64,000 bases of DNA from NCBI RefSeq assembly GCF_001592935.1, contig NZ_LRDB01000003.1, forward strand, positions 1-64,000. Direction: 5' to 3'. Made by a program: the position numbers and the translations under genes. The stretch's first letter is position 1. Each line of letters begins with the position of its first letter. Positions 15,592 to 24,357 of the stretch are shown one piece after another. Under the pieces are notes generated by a model, which saw only the letters and a list, made by a program, of their open reading frames with translations, searched no databases and was not told the origin of the DNA. Source of the stretch: Roseivirga echinicomitans. Its GTDB lineage: Bacteria > Bacteroidota > Bacteroidia > Cytophagales > Cyclobacteriaceae.

Positions 15592-16125
15592 ATGGATTTT
15601 ATCAAACGCAATAAACTTTTAGGTGGTGCAGTTATAGTGCTAGTAATTTTTAATGCTGCCCTCTTGGTTTTCTTGTGGCTTGGCCGACTCGAGAACAACC
15701 GGATGAATAATGGCCCTGAGGCCAAGGGTAGATTTTTAGAAGAGAGCTTAAGCCTTTCACCAGAACAAATCGATCAGTTAGAAATTCTTAAAGCAGCGCA
15801 TTTCAAACGGATTAACCAATACCAACGAGATTTCAATGAAGCAAGAAGACAACTTCATGGTCTTTTGATGACAGAAAATTCAGACCAAAAAGCCAAAGCG
15901 CTATCTGTAAAGATGGGTAATATTCAATCTAAAATTGAAATCTCAACCTTTGATCATTTTGCTTCAATTAGGGCAATATGTACACCAGAGCAGCAACAAA
16001 CTTTTGATAGAATTATATCAGAAGTACTCCGCAAAGAACCAAGCGGAAACGGACCTCAAGGCGTGAGACCACCCCCACAAGGCGGCCCAGAGGGTAAGAA
16101 ACCACCTCCCAGAGGAGGCCGGTAA
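15592..16125 (+). CDS. Membrane-anchored Spy/CnrX-like periplasmic sensor
   Basis: A 177-residue protein with an N-terminal anchor (about 9-31), a periplasmic helical core (SLSLSPEQIDQLEILKAAHF, then a coiled segment, then ICTPEQQQTFDRIISEV) and a Pro/Gly-rich tail. The twin LxxxQ phrases are the signature of the Spy/CpxP/CnrX group, whose members sense metals or misfolded protein and act through the anti-sigma. Its start lies one base past the previous stop, so the pair is translationally coupled. Which metal or stress is sensed cannot be told; His and Met ligands are few. Confidence 0.72.
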   Translation: MDFIKRNKLLGGAVIVLVIFNAALLVFLWLGRLENNRMNNGPEAKGRFLEESLSLSPEQIDQLEILKAAHFKRINQYQRDFNEARRQLHGLLMTENSDQKAKALSVKMGNIQSKIEISTFDHFASIRAICTPEQQQTFDRIISEVLRKEPSGNGPQGVRPPPQGGPEGKKPPPRGGR

Positions 16126-16134
16126 ATACAAACC

Positions 16135-16160
16135 GATTGTCAATTACCCACACGACAATC
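16135..16160. promoter_or_regulatory. Inverted repeat upstream of cytochrome c peroxidase
   Basis: GATTGTC (16135-16141) and GACAATC (16154-16160) form perfect 7-bp arms with a 12-base spacer, ending 35 bases before the ATG. The geometry suits a dimeric regulator binding site; there is no T run. Confidence 0.45.
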
Positions 16161-16195
16161 TGTTACTGATAGCCAATACCTAAAGGAACAAACAC

Positions 16196-17356
16196 ATGAA
16201 AAAATTACTTCTATTTAGTGCCCTTATGGGGCTAATGTATCAATCATGTACAAACTCTACTATTGAGGGGGAAGAAGAGTTTGAAAACATTATGAAATCT
16301 GATTTTTCGAGCATTCTCGATTTGCCTAATGTTTCATATAATTATGCCAACCCCGATTTACCTTCCCATTTTAGAAGTAATGCCTTAGAAAGCATTGACA
16401 ATACGCCAAGCAATAACCTTATCACCGATGCAGGAGCTACTTTGGGGAGGGTGCTTTTCTACGACAAAAATCTTTCGGCCAATAACACAATCGCCTGTGC
16501 ATCATGCCACATTCAAGCCAAGGGTTTTGCAGATGCAAACAAATTAAGCGAAGGCTTTTTAGGGGGTAATACGGGAAGAAATTCAATGGCTTTGGCCAAT
16601 GCGCGGTATTATGATAACGGGAGGTTCTTTTGGGACGAACGAGCGAGAAGCCTTGAAGAACAAGTGTTATTGCCCATTCAGGATGAGGTAGAAATGGGGC
16701 TGTCATTATCAGAACTCGTTGACAAACTACAGGCCTTAGATTATTACACTCCGTTATTCCAAGCCGCATTTGGTTCAGCCGAGGTAACGGAAGATCGTGT
16801 ATCAAAATCATTAAGTCAGTTTGTGAGAAGTATGGTTTCATACCAAGCAAAATTCGATGCAGGTGCAACTCAAGTGAATAATATTGGCAATGATGATTTT
16901 CCTAATTTTTCACAAATCGAAAATCAAGGCAAAAGGCTTTTCTTTAGCGGCAGAACTCAATGTAGTAATTGCCATGAAACGGTTGCTTTTTCAGGAGATC
17001 AGGCAAGAAATAATGGACTAGATGCCCTTACCAAAGATGCTGGCACGGGAGGAATCACTGGTAGAAACCAAGATTTAGGAAAATTCAAAGTAAGCTCTTT
17101 GCGTAATATAGGTCTTACAGCACCTTATATGCACGATGGAAGGTTCAATTCTTTAAGAGAAGTAGTACAGTTTTATAATAACGGAATTCAGGATCACCCC
17201 AACTTAGACAATAGACTTGCGCAAAGAAACGGGCGGCCTATTCGCATGAACTTAAATAATCAAGAAATTGATGCAATTGTTGCCTTTTTAAATACGCTAA
17301 CCGATCAAGAGTTCGTTACAGATGTGAAGTTCTCAAGCCCCTTTGTGGCAAGATGA
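16196..17356 (+). CDS. Di-heme cytochrome c peroxidase lipoprotein
   Basis: A 386-residue predicted lipoprotein (signal ending YQSC, Cys18) of the bacterial di-heme peroxidase/MauG superfamily. The two heme c sites are CASCH (101-105) and CSNCH (256-260), with the family phrases LGRVLFYDKNLS, FWDERARSLEEQVLLPI and LRNIGLTAPYMHDGRF. In the family, electrons from cytochromes reduce H2O2 to water in the periplasm. It lies 70 bases after the Spy/CnrX-like gene and may belong to the sigma factor regulon, but a separate operator-like palindrome precedes it. MauG-like oxidase activity on another substrate is possible. Confidence 0.9.
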   Translation: MKKLLLFSALMGLMYQSCTNSTIEGEEEFENIMKSDFSSILDLPNVSYNYANPDLPSHFRSNALESIDNTPSNNLITDAGATLGRVLFYDKNLSANNTIACASCHIQAKGFADANKLSEGFLGGNTGRNSMALANARYYDNGRFFWDERARSLEEQVLLPIQDEVEMGLSLSELVDKLQALDYYTPLFQAAFGSAEVTEDRVSKSLSQFVRSMVSYQAKFDAGATQVNNIGNDDFPNFSQIENQGKRLFFSGRTQCSNCHETVAFSGDQARNNGLDALTKDAGTGGITGRNQDLGKFKVSSLRNIGLTAPYMHDGRFNSLREVVQFYNNGIQDHPNLDNRLAQRNGRPIRMNLNNQEIDAIVAFLNTLTDQEFVTDVKFSSPFVAR

Positions 17357-17430
17357 TTTTAACAAATATGTTTTGGTTGATAAGGAGTTCATACGGGACT
17401 CCTTTCTATTTTTAGCCCAGCGTATAAAAG

Positions 17431-17458
17431 AAAACCCCAGCCAAAGGCCAGGGTTTTT
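17431..17458. terminator. Bidirectional terminator between peroxidase gene and clpC
   Basis: AAAACCC pairs with GGGTTTT, with an inner GCC/GGC pairing around AAA, and T-rich tails exist on both strands. Confidence 0.75.
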
Positions 17459-17481
17459 ATATGTGTAGAGTAGGGTGCCTA

Positions 17482-20040
17482 TTATTCTTTAGGCCCTTCT
17501 TCTTTCTTTTTACTTGCTCTTTTCTTCTTCGCTTTTAACGTCAAAGCTTCACCTTCTCCACTGTAATCAGCAATAAGGGTATCGCCTTCATTCACACTCC
17601 CTTTCAGGATTTCTTCGGCAATTTGATCTTCCAAATATTTCTGAATTGCTCTGTTCAAAGGTCTGGCACCAAACTGAGGATCAAAACCTTTATCGGCCAA
17701 GAAATCTTTGGCTTTTTCAGTCAACTCAATTTTATATCCCATCTCTTCAACACGAGCGAACAACTTCGCGAGCGTAATGTCGATGATTTTGTGAATGTCT
17801 TCTCTTCCCAAAGAATTGAAAATAATCACATCATCCAAACGGTTTAAAAACTCAGGGCTGAAAGTCTTTTTCAATGCACGTTGGATCGTGTCCTTCATCA
17901 CTGAATCTTCATTCTCCTTTCTTGTCTGTGTACTGAAACCTATTCCAGAACCGAAATCCTTCAAATCACGCACTCCAATATTTGAAGTCATAATAATGAT
18001 GGTGTTTCTAAAATCCACTTTTCGGCCCAAGCCATCAGTAAGAATACCATCATCCAATACCTGCAATAGAATATTGAAAACGTCTGGGTGTGCTTTTTCT
18101 ATTTCATCTAGCAACACTACAGAGTAAGGTTTTCTTCTCACTTTTTCAGTAAGCTGCCCACCTTCTTCATAACCCACATAGCCCGGAGGCGCTCCTACCA
18201 AACGAGACACAGAGAATTTCTCCATGTACTCACTCATGTCTATTCTTACCAAAGAATCCTCTTTGTCGAATAAATAGGTGGAAAGCTTTTTCGCCAATTC
18301 TGTTTTACCTACACCCGTTGGGCCTAAGAAAACAAATGATCCGATTGGTTTCCCTGGATCTTTCAATCCAACTCTGGTACGCTGAATCGCTTTGGTCAAT
18401 TTGGCAATTGCCTCGTCCTGACCAATCACACGCTTCTTCAATTGTTCGCCCATTCCCACCAGTTTCGACTGCTCTTTTTGAGCAATACGTTTTGTAGGAA
18501 TTCCTGTCATCATTGCGATAACTTCGGCTACATTTTCTTCATCAACAGTATAGCGTTTGGCTTTACTTTCGTCTTCCCATTTGGCCTTAGCTCTGTCAAG
18601 CTGGTCAATGAGTTTCTTTTCTTTATCTCTTAACTGAGCAGCCTCTTCGTACTTCTGACTTTTAACTACTCGGTTTTTCTCCTTCTTAATATCCTCAATG
18701 GCAGCCTCCAAAGTAACAATATCATCTGGCACATGGATATTGTTGATATGTACTCTCGCACCTGCTTCATCTAAAACGTCTATGGCCTTATCAGGCAGAA
18801 AACGATCAGAAATGTAGCGATCAGAAAGCGCAACACAGGCCTTAATGGCTTCCGGAGTATAATTCACATGGTGATGCTCTTCATACTTTTCTTTGATGTT
18901 ATCAAGGATCATAACAGTTTCTTCTACCGTAGTAGGGTCTACCATAACCTGCTGAAAACGTCTGGCCAAAGCACCATCTTTCTCAATGTACTGACGGTAC
19001 TCATCTAGAGTTGTCGCCCCAATGCATTGAATTTCGCCACGGGCTAAAGCCGGTTTGAACATGTTGGAAGCATCTAGCGACCCCGAGGCCCCACCTGCAC
19101 CAACAATCGTATGTAGTTCATCAATAAACAGAATCACTTCAGGAGACTTTTCAAGCTCGTTCATCACGGCTTTCATTCGTTCTTCAAACTGACCTCTGTA
19201 TTTGGTTCCAGCCACAAGAGATGCCAAATCAAGCGTCACCACTCTTTTATTAAATAGTATTCTCGACACCTTCTTCTGAATAATTCTTAAAGCCAAACCT
19301 TCGGCAATGGCAGATTTACCAACACCTGGTTCTCCAATAAGAATTGGATTGTTCTTTTTTCTTCTACTCAAAATCTGAGCGACTCGCTCAATTTCTTTCT
19401 CTCTACCAACAATAGGGTCGAGTTTATCTTCTTCCGCATATTTAGTCAAATCACGACCGAAGTTATCGAGCACGGGTGTGCGAGACTTCTCGGTTCCTTT
19501 TTGCCCTGGTTTGTCAGAAGAAGCTCCTGCCCCACCTCCAAACATTTTTGAAGAATCATCATCTGAGTCGTCTGTGTCAGACGAAGCTAATGGTGTATCA
19601 CTGTCTGTCTGGTATTCTAGCATTTCCTTGACCACCTCGTAGTTCACATCAAATTTCTCTAAGATCTGAGTAGCAATATTGTCTTCATCTCTTAAAATAG
19701 ACAACAACAAATGCTCAGTACCAATCAATTGGCTCTTAAATATTTTTGCTTCTAGGTAAGTGATTTTGAGCACTTTCTCTGACTGACGGGTAAGCGGAAT
19801 ATTTGCCAAATTTTTGACATTATGATTGGCCGTACCTTTGGTAGCACGTTCCACCGATTCTCGCAACTCTTCCAGCGAAGTACCAAGCTTTTTCAAGATA
19901 CTCACTGCAATGCCTTCTCCTTCTCTGATCATTCCCAACAAAAGGTGCTCTGTGCCTATGTAATCATGGCCTAAACGGAGCGCCTCTTCACGGCTCAACG
20001 AAATGACTTCTTTTACTCTATTCGAAAATTTAGCTTCCAT
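17482..20040 (-). CDS. clpC: ATP-dependent Clp protease ATPase subunit ClpC
   Basis: An 852-residue AAA+ unfoldase. Two Clp N-terminal repeats (about 1-75 and 80-150) are followed by a low-complexity Asp/Ser linker, a first AAA module (Walker A GEPGVGKS at 236-243; [13 protein letters not shown]), a central coiled coil with a UVR-like segment ([15 protein letters not shown]), and a second AAA module ([27 protein letters not shown]). A lysine-rich tail ends it. It feeds unfolded proteins to ClpP (not in the window). The UVR-like motif separates ClpC from ClpA or ClpB. No CIRCE-like operator is visible upstream. Monocistronic. Confidence 0.95.
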   Translation of the reverse strand: MEAKFSNRVKEVISLSREEALRLGHDYIGTEHLLLGMIREGEGIAVSILKKLGTSLEELRESVERATKGTANHNVKNLANIPLTRQSEKVLKITYLEAKIFKSQLIGTEHLLLSILRDEDNIATQILEKFDVNYEVVKEMLEYQTDSDTPLASSDTDDSDDDSSKMFGGGAGASSDKPGQKGTEKSRTPVLDNFGRDLTKYAEEDKLDPIVGREKEIERVAQILSRRKKNNPILIGEPGVGKSAIAEGLALRIIQKKVSRILFNKRVVTLDLASLVAGTKYRGQFEERMKAVMNELEKSPEVILFIDELHTIVGAGGASGSLDASNMFKPALARGEIQCIGATTLDEYRQYIEKDGALARRFQQVMVDPTTVEETVMILDNIKEKYEEHHHVNYTPEAIKACVALSDRYISDRFLPDKAIDVLDEAGARVHINNIHVPDDIVTLEAAIEDIKKEKNRVVKSQKYEEAAQLRDKEKKLIDQLDRAKAKWEDESKAKRYTVDEENVAEVIAMMTGIPTKRIAQKEQSKLVGMGEQLKKRVIGQDEAIAKLTKAIQRTRVGLKDPGKPIGSFVFLGPTGVGKTELAKKLSTYLFDKEDSLVRIDMSEYMEKFSVSRLVGAPPGYVGYEEGGQLTEKVRRKPYSVVLLDEIEKAHPDVFNILLQVLDDGILTDGLGRKVDFRNTIIIMTSNIGVRDLKDFGSGIGFSTQTRKENEDSVMKDTIQRALKKTFSPEFLNRLDDVIIFNSLGREDIHKIIDITLAKLFARVEEMGYKIELTEKAKDFLADKGFDPQFGARPLNRAIQKYLEDQIAEEILKGSVNEGDTLIADYSGEGEALTLKAKKKRASKKKEEGPKE

Positions 20041-20133
20041 TTATTCCTTTCTGAATGGCTTGTTCTAATAATTATAGGATAGATCAATATAGTATTTTCT
20101 AGTAATGATCTACCACAAAACGTAATCAAATCA

Positions 20134-20775
20134 CTATTTGTTCTCTAATGTAACAATTGACCTTTTTAAAACCTCTATGGCTTCTGGCCCTGTACAAAAC
20201 AAAAGGTCTAAGATATTAAGGTTAGAAACAAAGTTACTGCCAAATATTTGTTGGTAGGGTTTAGGAGCGAACCAAGACAGTTCGGAAATAGGCTTTCTTG
20301 GATGAATATCACCCCTCATATCCGTTAAATCGGGTTTATCCTTTTCATCAAGGTTTTCTTCCCAAAACACAGGTGTGTCAATTTGCAGAAACTTAAGACA
20401 CATTGTCAGTAGTGACTTGTTGAGGTTGAATAAATGGCTTGACTCAGCATACAGAATAGCCTTAAATTCTTCTGAATAGAAATCAAAGAAGGGGGATTTA
20501 CCATAAGCAGACTGAATGGCACGCCAATGATTATTCATCCATTTTTCATGATAATCTATTTTCACTTCTTGAATTGGGATCCTTTTATTAGCGCCAAACA
20601 CAGGCACTGACAAGTCAAGCGGTCCGTTGGCAGTTAAAATGGTGCTTCTATTTAAATATGTTCTTTTTTCAAACCTCCCTTGACTCGCAATAGAGATTTC
20701 ATCTGCTTTATAGATAGCAGCAAAATACGCAACGCTTGGCAAGTAGTGTAAATCGAGTAAAATGCTCTGCATCAA
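20134..20775 (-). CDS. WbqC-like protein
   Basis: A 213-residue protein of the WbqC family, with typical phrases [12 protein letters not shown] near the N-terminus, [10 protein letters not shown], and a central [17 protein letters not shown]. WbqC relatives are found in surface polysaccharide clusters and elsewhere in Bacteroidota; their reaction is not established. The ATG overlaps the stop of the upstream threonylcarbamoyl-AMP synthase gene by four bases, so the two are translationally coupled, though no metabolic link is obvious. Confidence 0.8.
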   Translation of the reverse strand: MMQSILLDLHYLPSVAYFAAIYKADEISIASQGRFEKRTYLNRSTILTANGPLDLSVPVFGANKRIPIQEVKIDYHEKWMNNHWRAIQSAYGKSPFFDFYSEEFKAILYAESSHLFNLNKSLLTMCLKFLQIDTPVFWEENLDEKDKPDLTDMRGDIHPRKPISELSWFAPKPYQQIFGSNFVSNLNILDLLFCTGPEAIEVLKRSIVTLENK

Positions 20776-21395
20776 AACAACCCTTCTACTTCTCCCAAAC
20801 CTTCTCTAATAATTTCGAACTGGTCGTTAGAGCAATCAATAACGGTAGAAGGCACGTTGCCCCCATACCCCCCATCAATTACGATATCCACTAAGTTTTC
20901 ATACTTCTCGAAAATTAAGCTTGGGTCGGTTGAATATTCAATCACATCATCTTCTCCTTGAATTGAAGAAGTAATGATTGGCCTTCCTAATTCTTTCACT
21001 AAAAGGCGCGGAATACTATTGTTAGGCACCCTAATACCTACCGTTTTCTTTTTAGCGTTCAAAATTTTTGGTACGCTGCTATTAGAGTTCAAAATAAACG
21101 TGTAAGGACCAGGAAGCACCTTTTTCATGACTTTGAACACAGGAGTACTAAGCTGCTTTACGTATTCAGAAATTTCACTCAAGTCGTAACAAATGAACGA
21201 TAGGTTCTGTGGTTTTACGTTTTTTATTTTACAAACTCGCTCTACAGCTTTGGTATTCGAGAAATCACAGCCAATACCATATACCGTATCAGTTGGATAA
21301 ATAATCACCCCACCATCTCTCAAAACCGACACTATGTAATCGATTTTTTCCTGTTCAGGGTTTTCAGGATAAATTCTTATTAACTCGGCTTGCAT
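20772..21395 (-). CDS. tsaC: Threonylcarbamoyl-AMP synthase (Sua5/YrdC/YwlC family)
   Basis: A 207-residue YrdC-domain enzyme that makes threonylcarbamoyl-AMP from threonine, bicarbonate and ATP for the t6A modification of ANN-decoding tRNAs. Visible hallmarks are [18 protein letters not shown] (about 28-45), a PGPYTFIL near 94, VGIRVPNN near 118 and [12 protein letters not shown] near 138. It is the short form without the extra Sua5 domain. It is first in a two-gene leftward unit with the WbqC-like gene and divergent from mltG, with the two starts 54 bases apart. Confidence 0.93.
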   Translation of the reverse strand: MQAELIRIYPENPEQEKIDYIVSVLRDGGVIIYPTDTVYGIGCDFSNTKAVERVCKIKNVKPQNLSFICYDLSEISEYVKQLSTPVFKVMKKVLPGPYTFILNSNSSVPKILNAKKKTVGIRVPNNSIPRLLVKELGRPIITSSIQGEDDVIEYSTDPSLIFEKYENLVDIVIDGGYGGNVPSTVIDCSNDQFEIIREGLGEVEGLF

Positions 21396-21434
21396 TAGTA
21401 TTCATTTAACGAATCGAAGTTATGACAAAAACCC

Positions 21435-21442
21435 TATTTTTG
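21435..21442 (+). promoter_or_regulatory. Possible -7 box for mltG
   Basis: TATTTTTG fits TAnnTTTG eight bases before the mltG ATG, which would give an almost leaderless mRNA. No matching -33 TTG is evident. Confidence 0.3.
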
Positions 21443-21449
21443 TAACCCA

Positions 21450-22484
21450 ATGAAGAAAAGAAAGATTTTCCTATTAGCCATGGTGGTGTTTTCAGTAATG
21501 CTCACCTCCTTTAGTTTTTACTTCTACCAAGTGTTTTATGGCGCCAATATTCTAATTGAGCGAGAAAACACAACCGTTACCATTCACTATGGTGAAAGTT
21601 TTGATGAGGTGCGCAACAAGTTTTATGATGCTCAAGTAATCAACGATGTAATCTCCTTCAGCTTTGTTTCGAAAACTTTAGGTTATCAGGATGCAGTAAA
21701 ACCTGGCGTATATTATCTAAAGACAGGCATGTCGAATATTGAAACGGTAAGAATGCTCAGGGCTGGAGACCAAATCCCTGTTAGAATCACTTTCAATAAT
21801 GTAAGGTTGAAATCCGAACTGGCTGATAAAATCACCGACAATACGGGTATTGAACCAGAGGTATTTGAAGCACTTTTAAATGATGATGCTTTTTTAGCTG
21901 ACTATGGAGTGAATTCAGAAAATGTAATGACATTGTTTTTGCCCAACACTTATGAAGTGTATTGGACGATTAAAGCCGAGGAGCTTTTTTCCAAAATGGC
22001 AGAAGAACACAAGAAATTCTGGACAGCCGACCGTGTTGCAAAAGCAAAAGCACTAGACTTAACTCCTGTTCAAGTGTCAGTTTTAGCCTCTATTGTTCAA
22101 GCCGAAAGTATCAAAAATGACGAGCGACCAACAATTGCGGGGCTTTACCTCAACCGCCTTGAAAGAAATATCGCACTTCAGGCCGACCCAACATTGGTAT
22201 TTGCTTTGGGCGATTTCACTATTCAAAGGGTGCTGAATGAACATAAGAGAGTTCAAAGCCCATATAACACCTATTTAAATAGAGGTTTACCTCCAGGGCC
22301 AATCAACTTACCAACGATATCTTCCATAGATGCAGTACTGAATTACGAAAAGCATGATTATATTTATATGTGCGCCAAAGAAGATTTTTCCGGGTATCAC
22401 AGGTTTGCAAAAACATTGGTACAGCACAATAAGAATGCAGCCTTATTCCAAAGAGCACTCAACGAAAGAAGAATATTCAGATAA
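21450..22484 (+). CDS. mltG: Endolytic transglycosylase MltG (YceG-like)
   Basis: A 344-residue membrane-anchored lytic transglycosylase that cuts nascent glycan strands to release them from the membrane. It has one N-terminal transmembrane helix (about 6-25), a LysM-like region with ITIHYGESFDEV-type sequence, and the YceG catalytic domain with SVLASIVQAESIKNDE (catalytic Glu), GLYLNRLERNIALQADPTL and NTYLNRGLPPGPI. Length matches the family. It begins a tight rightward run: its TAA overlaps the ATG of the thioesterase gene. Confidence 0.93.
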   Translation: MKKRKIFLLAMVVFSVMLTSFSFYFYQVFYGANILIERENTTVTIHYGESFDEVRNKFYDAQVINDVISFSFVSKTLGYQDAVKPGVYYLKTGMSNIETVRMLRAGDQIPVRITFNNVRLKSELADKITDNTGIEPEVFEALLNDDAFLADYGVNSENVMTLFLPNTYEVYWTIKAEELFSKMAEEHKKFWTADRVAKAKALDLTPVQVSVLASIVQAESIKNDERPTIAGLYLNRLERNIALQADPTLVFALGDFTIQRVLNEHKRVQSPYNTYLNRGLPPGPINLPTISSIDAVLNYEKHDYIYMCAKEDFSGYHRFAKTLVQHNKNAALFQRALNERRIFR

Positions 22485-22897
22485 TGTACACTGCTTCCAC
22501 CCAAATCAGGGTAAGATATGCCGAAACCGACCAAATGTCTTATGTCTATTATGGCAACTATGCTATGTATTACGAAGTAGCAAGAGTTGAGGCATTGAAA
22601 AAAATCGGGTTCAGTTATGGAAAATTAGAAAAAGCAGGGATTATGATGCCTGTTCATGAAAACTATAGCAAATATCATAATCCAGCCAAGTATGATCAGC
22701 TGCTCACCATTCAAGTAACCGTACCAGAAATACCTAAGGTAAGAATGCGCTTCAATTACGAAATACGAAATGAACAGAATGAACTTATTAATGAGGGTAT
22801 GACTTCGTTGGTTTTCGTAAATATGGAATCCAATAAGCTGACCAAGGCACCAAAAGAATTAGTTCAGGTATTAGAACCCTATTTCGATGAAAAGTAG
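22484..22897 (+). CDS. 4HBT-type acyl-CoA thioesterase (YbgC/FadM-like)
   Basis: A 137-residue hot-dog fold protein. The N-terminal IRVRYAETDQMSYVYYGNY contains the catalytic Asp of the 4-hydroxybenzoyl-CoA thioesterase group (consensus YxETDxMGxVYxxNY). It should hydrolyse acyl-CoA thioesters in the cytosol; chain-length preference cannot be inferred. The ATG overlaps the mltG stop by one base and its 3' end overlaps yihY by 11 bases, so all three genes are translationally coupled. Confidence 0.88.
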   Translation: MYTASTQIRVRYAETDQMSYVYYGNYAMYYEVARVEALKKIGFSYGKLEKAGIMMPVHENYSKYHNPAKYDQLLTIQVTVPEIPKVRMRFNYEIRNEQNELINEGMTSLVFVNMESNKLTKAPKELVQVLEPYFDEK

Positions 22898-23834
22898 GAT
22901 TCTTAAGTTTGTGTTTGAAAACAAGTACTACCTGAAACTGGTCGCCTTTCTCCAGAAGATCAAGCTGGGGAAAGATAAAATTGGTCTTTATGACGCTATC
23001 CTTATCTTTATTAGGAAGATGTCTAATGACGAAATTCTAGATCGCGCTAATGGCGTTGCCTTTAGTTTCACCATGGCCATTTTCCCAGCGATCATTTTCC
23101 TTTTTACTTTAACACCATATATACAAACCTTCTTTCCCGAACTCACCAACAATGAGATTATTGGATTTTTGAAAGACATTCTGCCTTCAAATTTATACAA
23201 CGCAGCAGAAACGACAATCCATGACATTATTGGTAAACAGCGTGGCGGACTCCTCTCCATTGGTTTTATTCTTACGCTGATTTTATCTACAAATGGCATG
23301 GCCTCATTGATGAGTGCCTTCAATGCATGCTATAAAACCAATGAAACTAGGGGCTTTTTCTCCGTAAGGTTCATCGCTACCATATTAATTTTCATTCTTG
23401 CGCTATCTTTTATCATATCCATTGCACTCCTAATTGTAGGGCAACAAATGATCCAAGACTCGGAAATAAGATCCATTATAAATGATAACATTTCAGTAGA
23501 TTTGGTCTTTATTTTGAGGTTCGTTTTCCTTTACCTTATCTTTCAAATTGCCATATCATCCATTTACTATTTAGCACCTGCTATTCACGAAAAGTGGCAT
23601 TTCCTGAGTATAGGATCAGTATTTTCAACATTAGCCATTATCGTTTCTTCATTTGGATTCTCTTATTACGTCAACAATTTTGGGAACTATAATAAGCTTT
23701 ATGGTTCCATTGGAGCGCTACTCGTTTTAATGCTATGGTTGTTCATAATTTCCCTAATTCTACTGGTAGGTTTCGAGATGAATGCCGCTATTGATAAGGC
23801 CAAAATGGAAATTCGGGAAGCAAATGATAAATAA
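22887..23834 (+). CDS. YihY/BrkB-family inner membrane protein
   Basis: A 315-residue protein with about six transmembrane helices from residue ~45 to 300, preceded by a cytosolic basic segment. Family phrases include the N-terminal GVAFSFTMAIFPAIIFLF, SIGFILTLILSTNGMASLMSAF-like sequence, and the C-terminal YGSIGALLVLMLWLFIISLI. This is the YihY/virulence factor BrkB (formerly RNase BN) group, whose function is not established. It starts inside the 3' end of the thioesterase gene. Confidence 0.88.
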   Translation: MKSRILKFVFENKYYLKLVAFLQKIKLGKDKIGLYDAILIFIRKMSNDEILDRANGVAFSFTMAIFPAIIFLFTLTPYIQTFFPELTNNEIIGFLKDILPSNLYNAAETTIHDIIGKQRGGLLSIGFILTLILSTNGMASLMSAFNACYKTNETRGFFSVRFIATILIFILALSFIISIALLIVGQQMIQDSEIRSIINDNISVDLVFILRFVFLYLIFQIAISSIYYLAPAIHEKWHFLSIGSVFSTLAIIVSSFGFSYYVNNFGNYNKLYGSIGALLVLMLWLFIISLILLVGFEMNAAIDKAKMEIREANDK

Positions 23835-23870
23835 TTTTGCCTAGGCTATTTGCAAAAATAAAATTACCAC

Positions 23871-23878
23871 TATCTTTG
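23871..23878 (+). promoter_or_regulatory. Promoter of the tRNA-Ser/tRNA-Glu unit
   Basis: TATCTTTG, with a TTG (23850-23852) 18 bp upstream as the -33 element, lies 26 bases before tRNA-Ser. One of the best TAnnTTTG promoters in the window. Confidence 0.7.
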
Positions 23879-23903
23879 CAGTCCCAAACGGGAGATCACA
23901 CAC

Positions 23904-23988
23904 AGAGGAGTGGCAGAGTGGTCGAATGCGGCGGTCTTGAAAACCGTTGTACCGCGAGGTACCGGGGGTTCGAATCCCTCCTCCTCTG
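23904..23988 (+). tRNA. tRNA-Ser(UGA)
   Basis: An 85-base cloverleaf with a 7-bp acceptor stem (AGAGGAG with CTCCTCT), a long variable arm as expected for serine tRNA, and a GGTTCGAATCC T-loop. The anticodon loop CTTGAAA holds UGA at 23938-23940. The discriminator is G, as in Ser tRNAs; CCA is not encoded. It is followed 10 bases later by tRNA-Glu. Confidence 0.95.
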
Positions 23989-23998
23989 CACTATTAAG

Positions 23999-24070
23999 GG
24001 TCCGTTCGTCTAGGGGTTAGGACACTGGGTTTTCATCTCAGCAACAGGGGTTCGATTCCCCTACGGACTA
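23999..24070 (+). tRNA. tRNA-Glu(UUC)
   Basis: A 72-base cloverleaf. The acceptor stem pairs GGTCCGT with ACGGACT (one G-U), the anticodon stem CTGGG pairs with CTCAG around TTTTCAT, so the anticodon is UUC at 24032-24034. The T-arm is AGGGG-TTCGATT-CCCCT. CCA is not encoded. Its last 11 bases and the following terminator are repeated at 24202-24245. Confidence 0.95.
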
Positions 24071-24103
24071 CTTCAAAAAGCTCAGCAAATGCTGGGCTTT
24101 TTT
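24060..24103. repeat. tRNA-Glu tail plus terminator, repeat unit A
   Basis: 44 bases beginning CCTACGGACTAC, covering the last 11 bases of tRNA-Glu and its terminator. They recur exactly at 24202-24245, offset 142 bases. Confidence 0.9.
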
Positions 24104-24104
24104 T
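24079..24104 (+). terminator. tRNA operon terminator
   Basis: AGCTCAGC pairs with GCTGGGCT (one G-U) across an AAAT loop, followed by seven T residues. Confidence 0.9.
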
Positions 24105-24164
24105 GTTTTAATTGCCTTATGTTGAATATCCCGGGGAGCCTCCCTACAAGCTGGCTCAATTCTA

Positions 24165-24185
24165 AATTCTTCCAGCGGAAGAATT
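24165..24185. repeat. Perfect 9-bp inverted repeat between duplicated units
   Basis: AATTCTTCC (24165-24173) and GGAAGAATT (24177-24185) flank AGC, just before the second duplicated unit. Confidence 0.7.
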
Positions 24186-24201
24186 CTTAACGAATTGCCC
24201 T

Positions 24202-24245
24202 CCTACGGACTACTTCAAAAAGCTCAGCAAATGCTGGGCTTTTTT
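24202..24245. repeat. tRNA-Glu tail plus terminator, repeat unit B (orphan)
   Basis: Exact copy of 24060-24103 without the rest of a tRNA: the end of the T arm and the acceptor strand (CCTACGGACT), then the AGCTCAGC hairpin and a six-T run (24221-24245). The bases before it (CGAATTGCCCT) look like a decayed T-arm. Confidence 0.88.
24221..24245 (+). terminator. Second copy of the tRNA terminator
   Basis: Same AGCTCAGC/GCTGGGCT hairpin with an AAAT loop and six T residues. It may act as a backup terminator before the convergent pfkA gene. Confidence 0.75.
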
Positions 24246-24357
24246 GTTTTTAACCCCTTCATATTGAATACTTCGGGAAACCCACATTAAAACCTGGAGC
24301 AACTTAGATTGAGATCTTTTTGTGCCTTTTCGACAAAGAGTAATTGTTTATTTTTAA

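Noticed and set aside
23904-24245. Prophage or genomic island integrated at the tRNA genes
   Set aside because: Only 142 bases separate the duplicated tails and no integrase gene is nearby, so there is no island here now.
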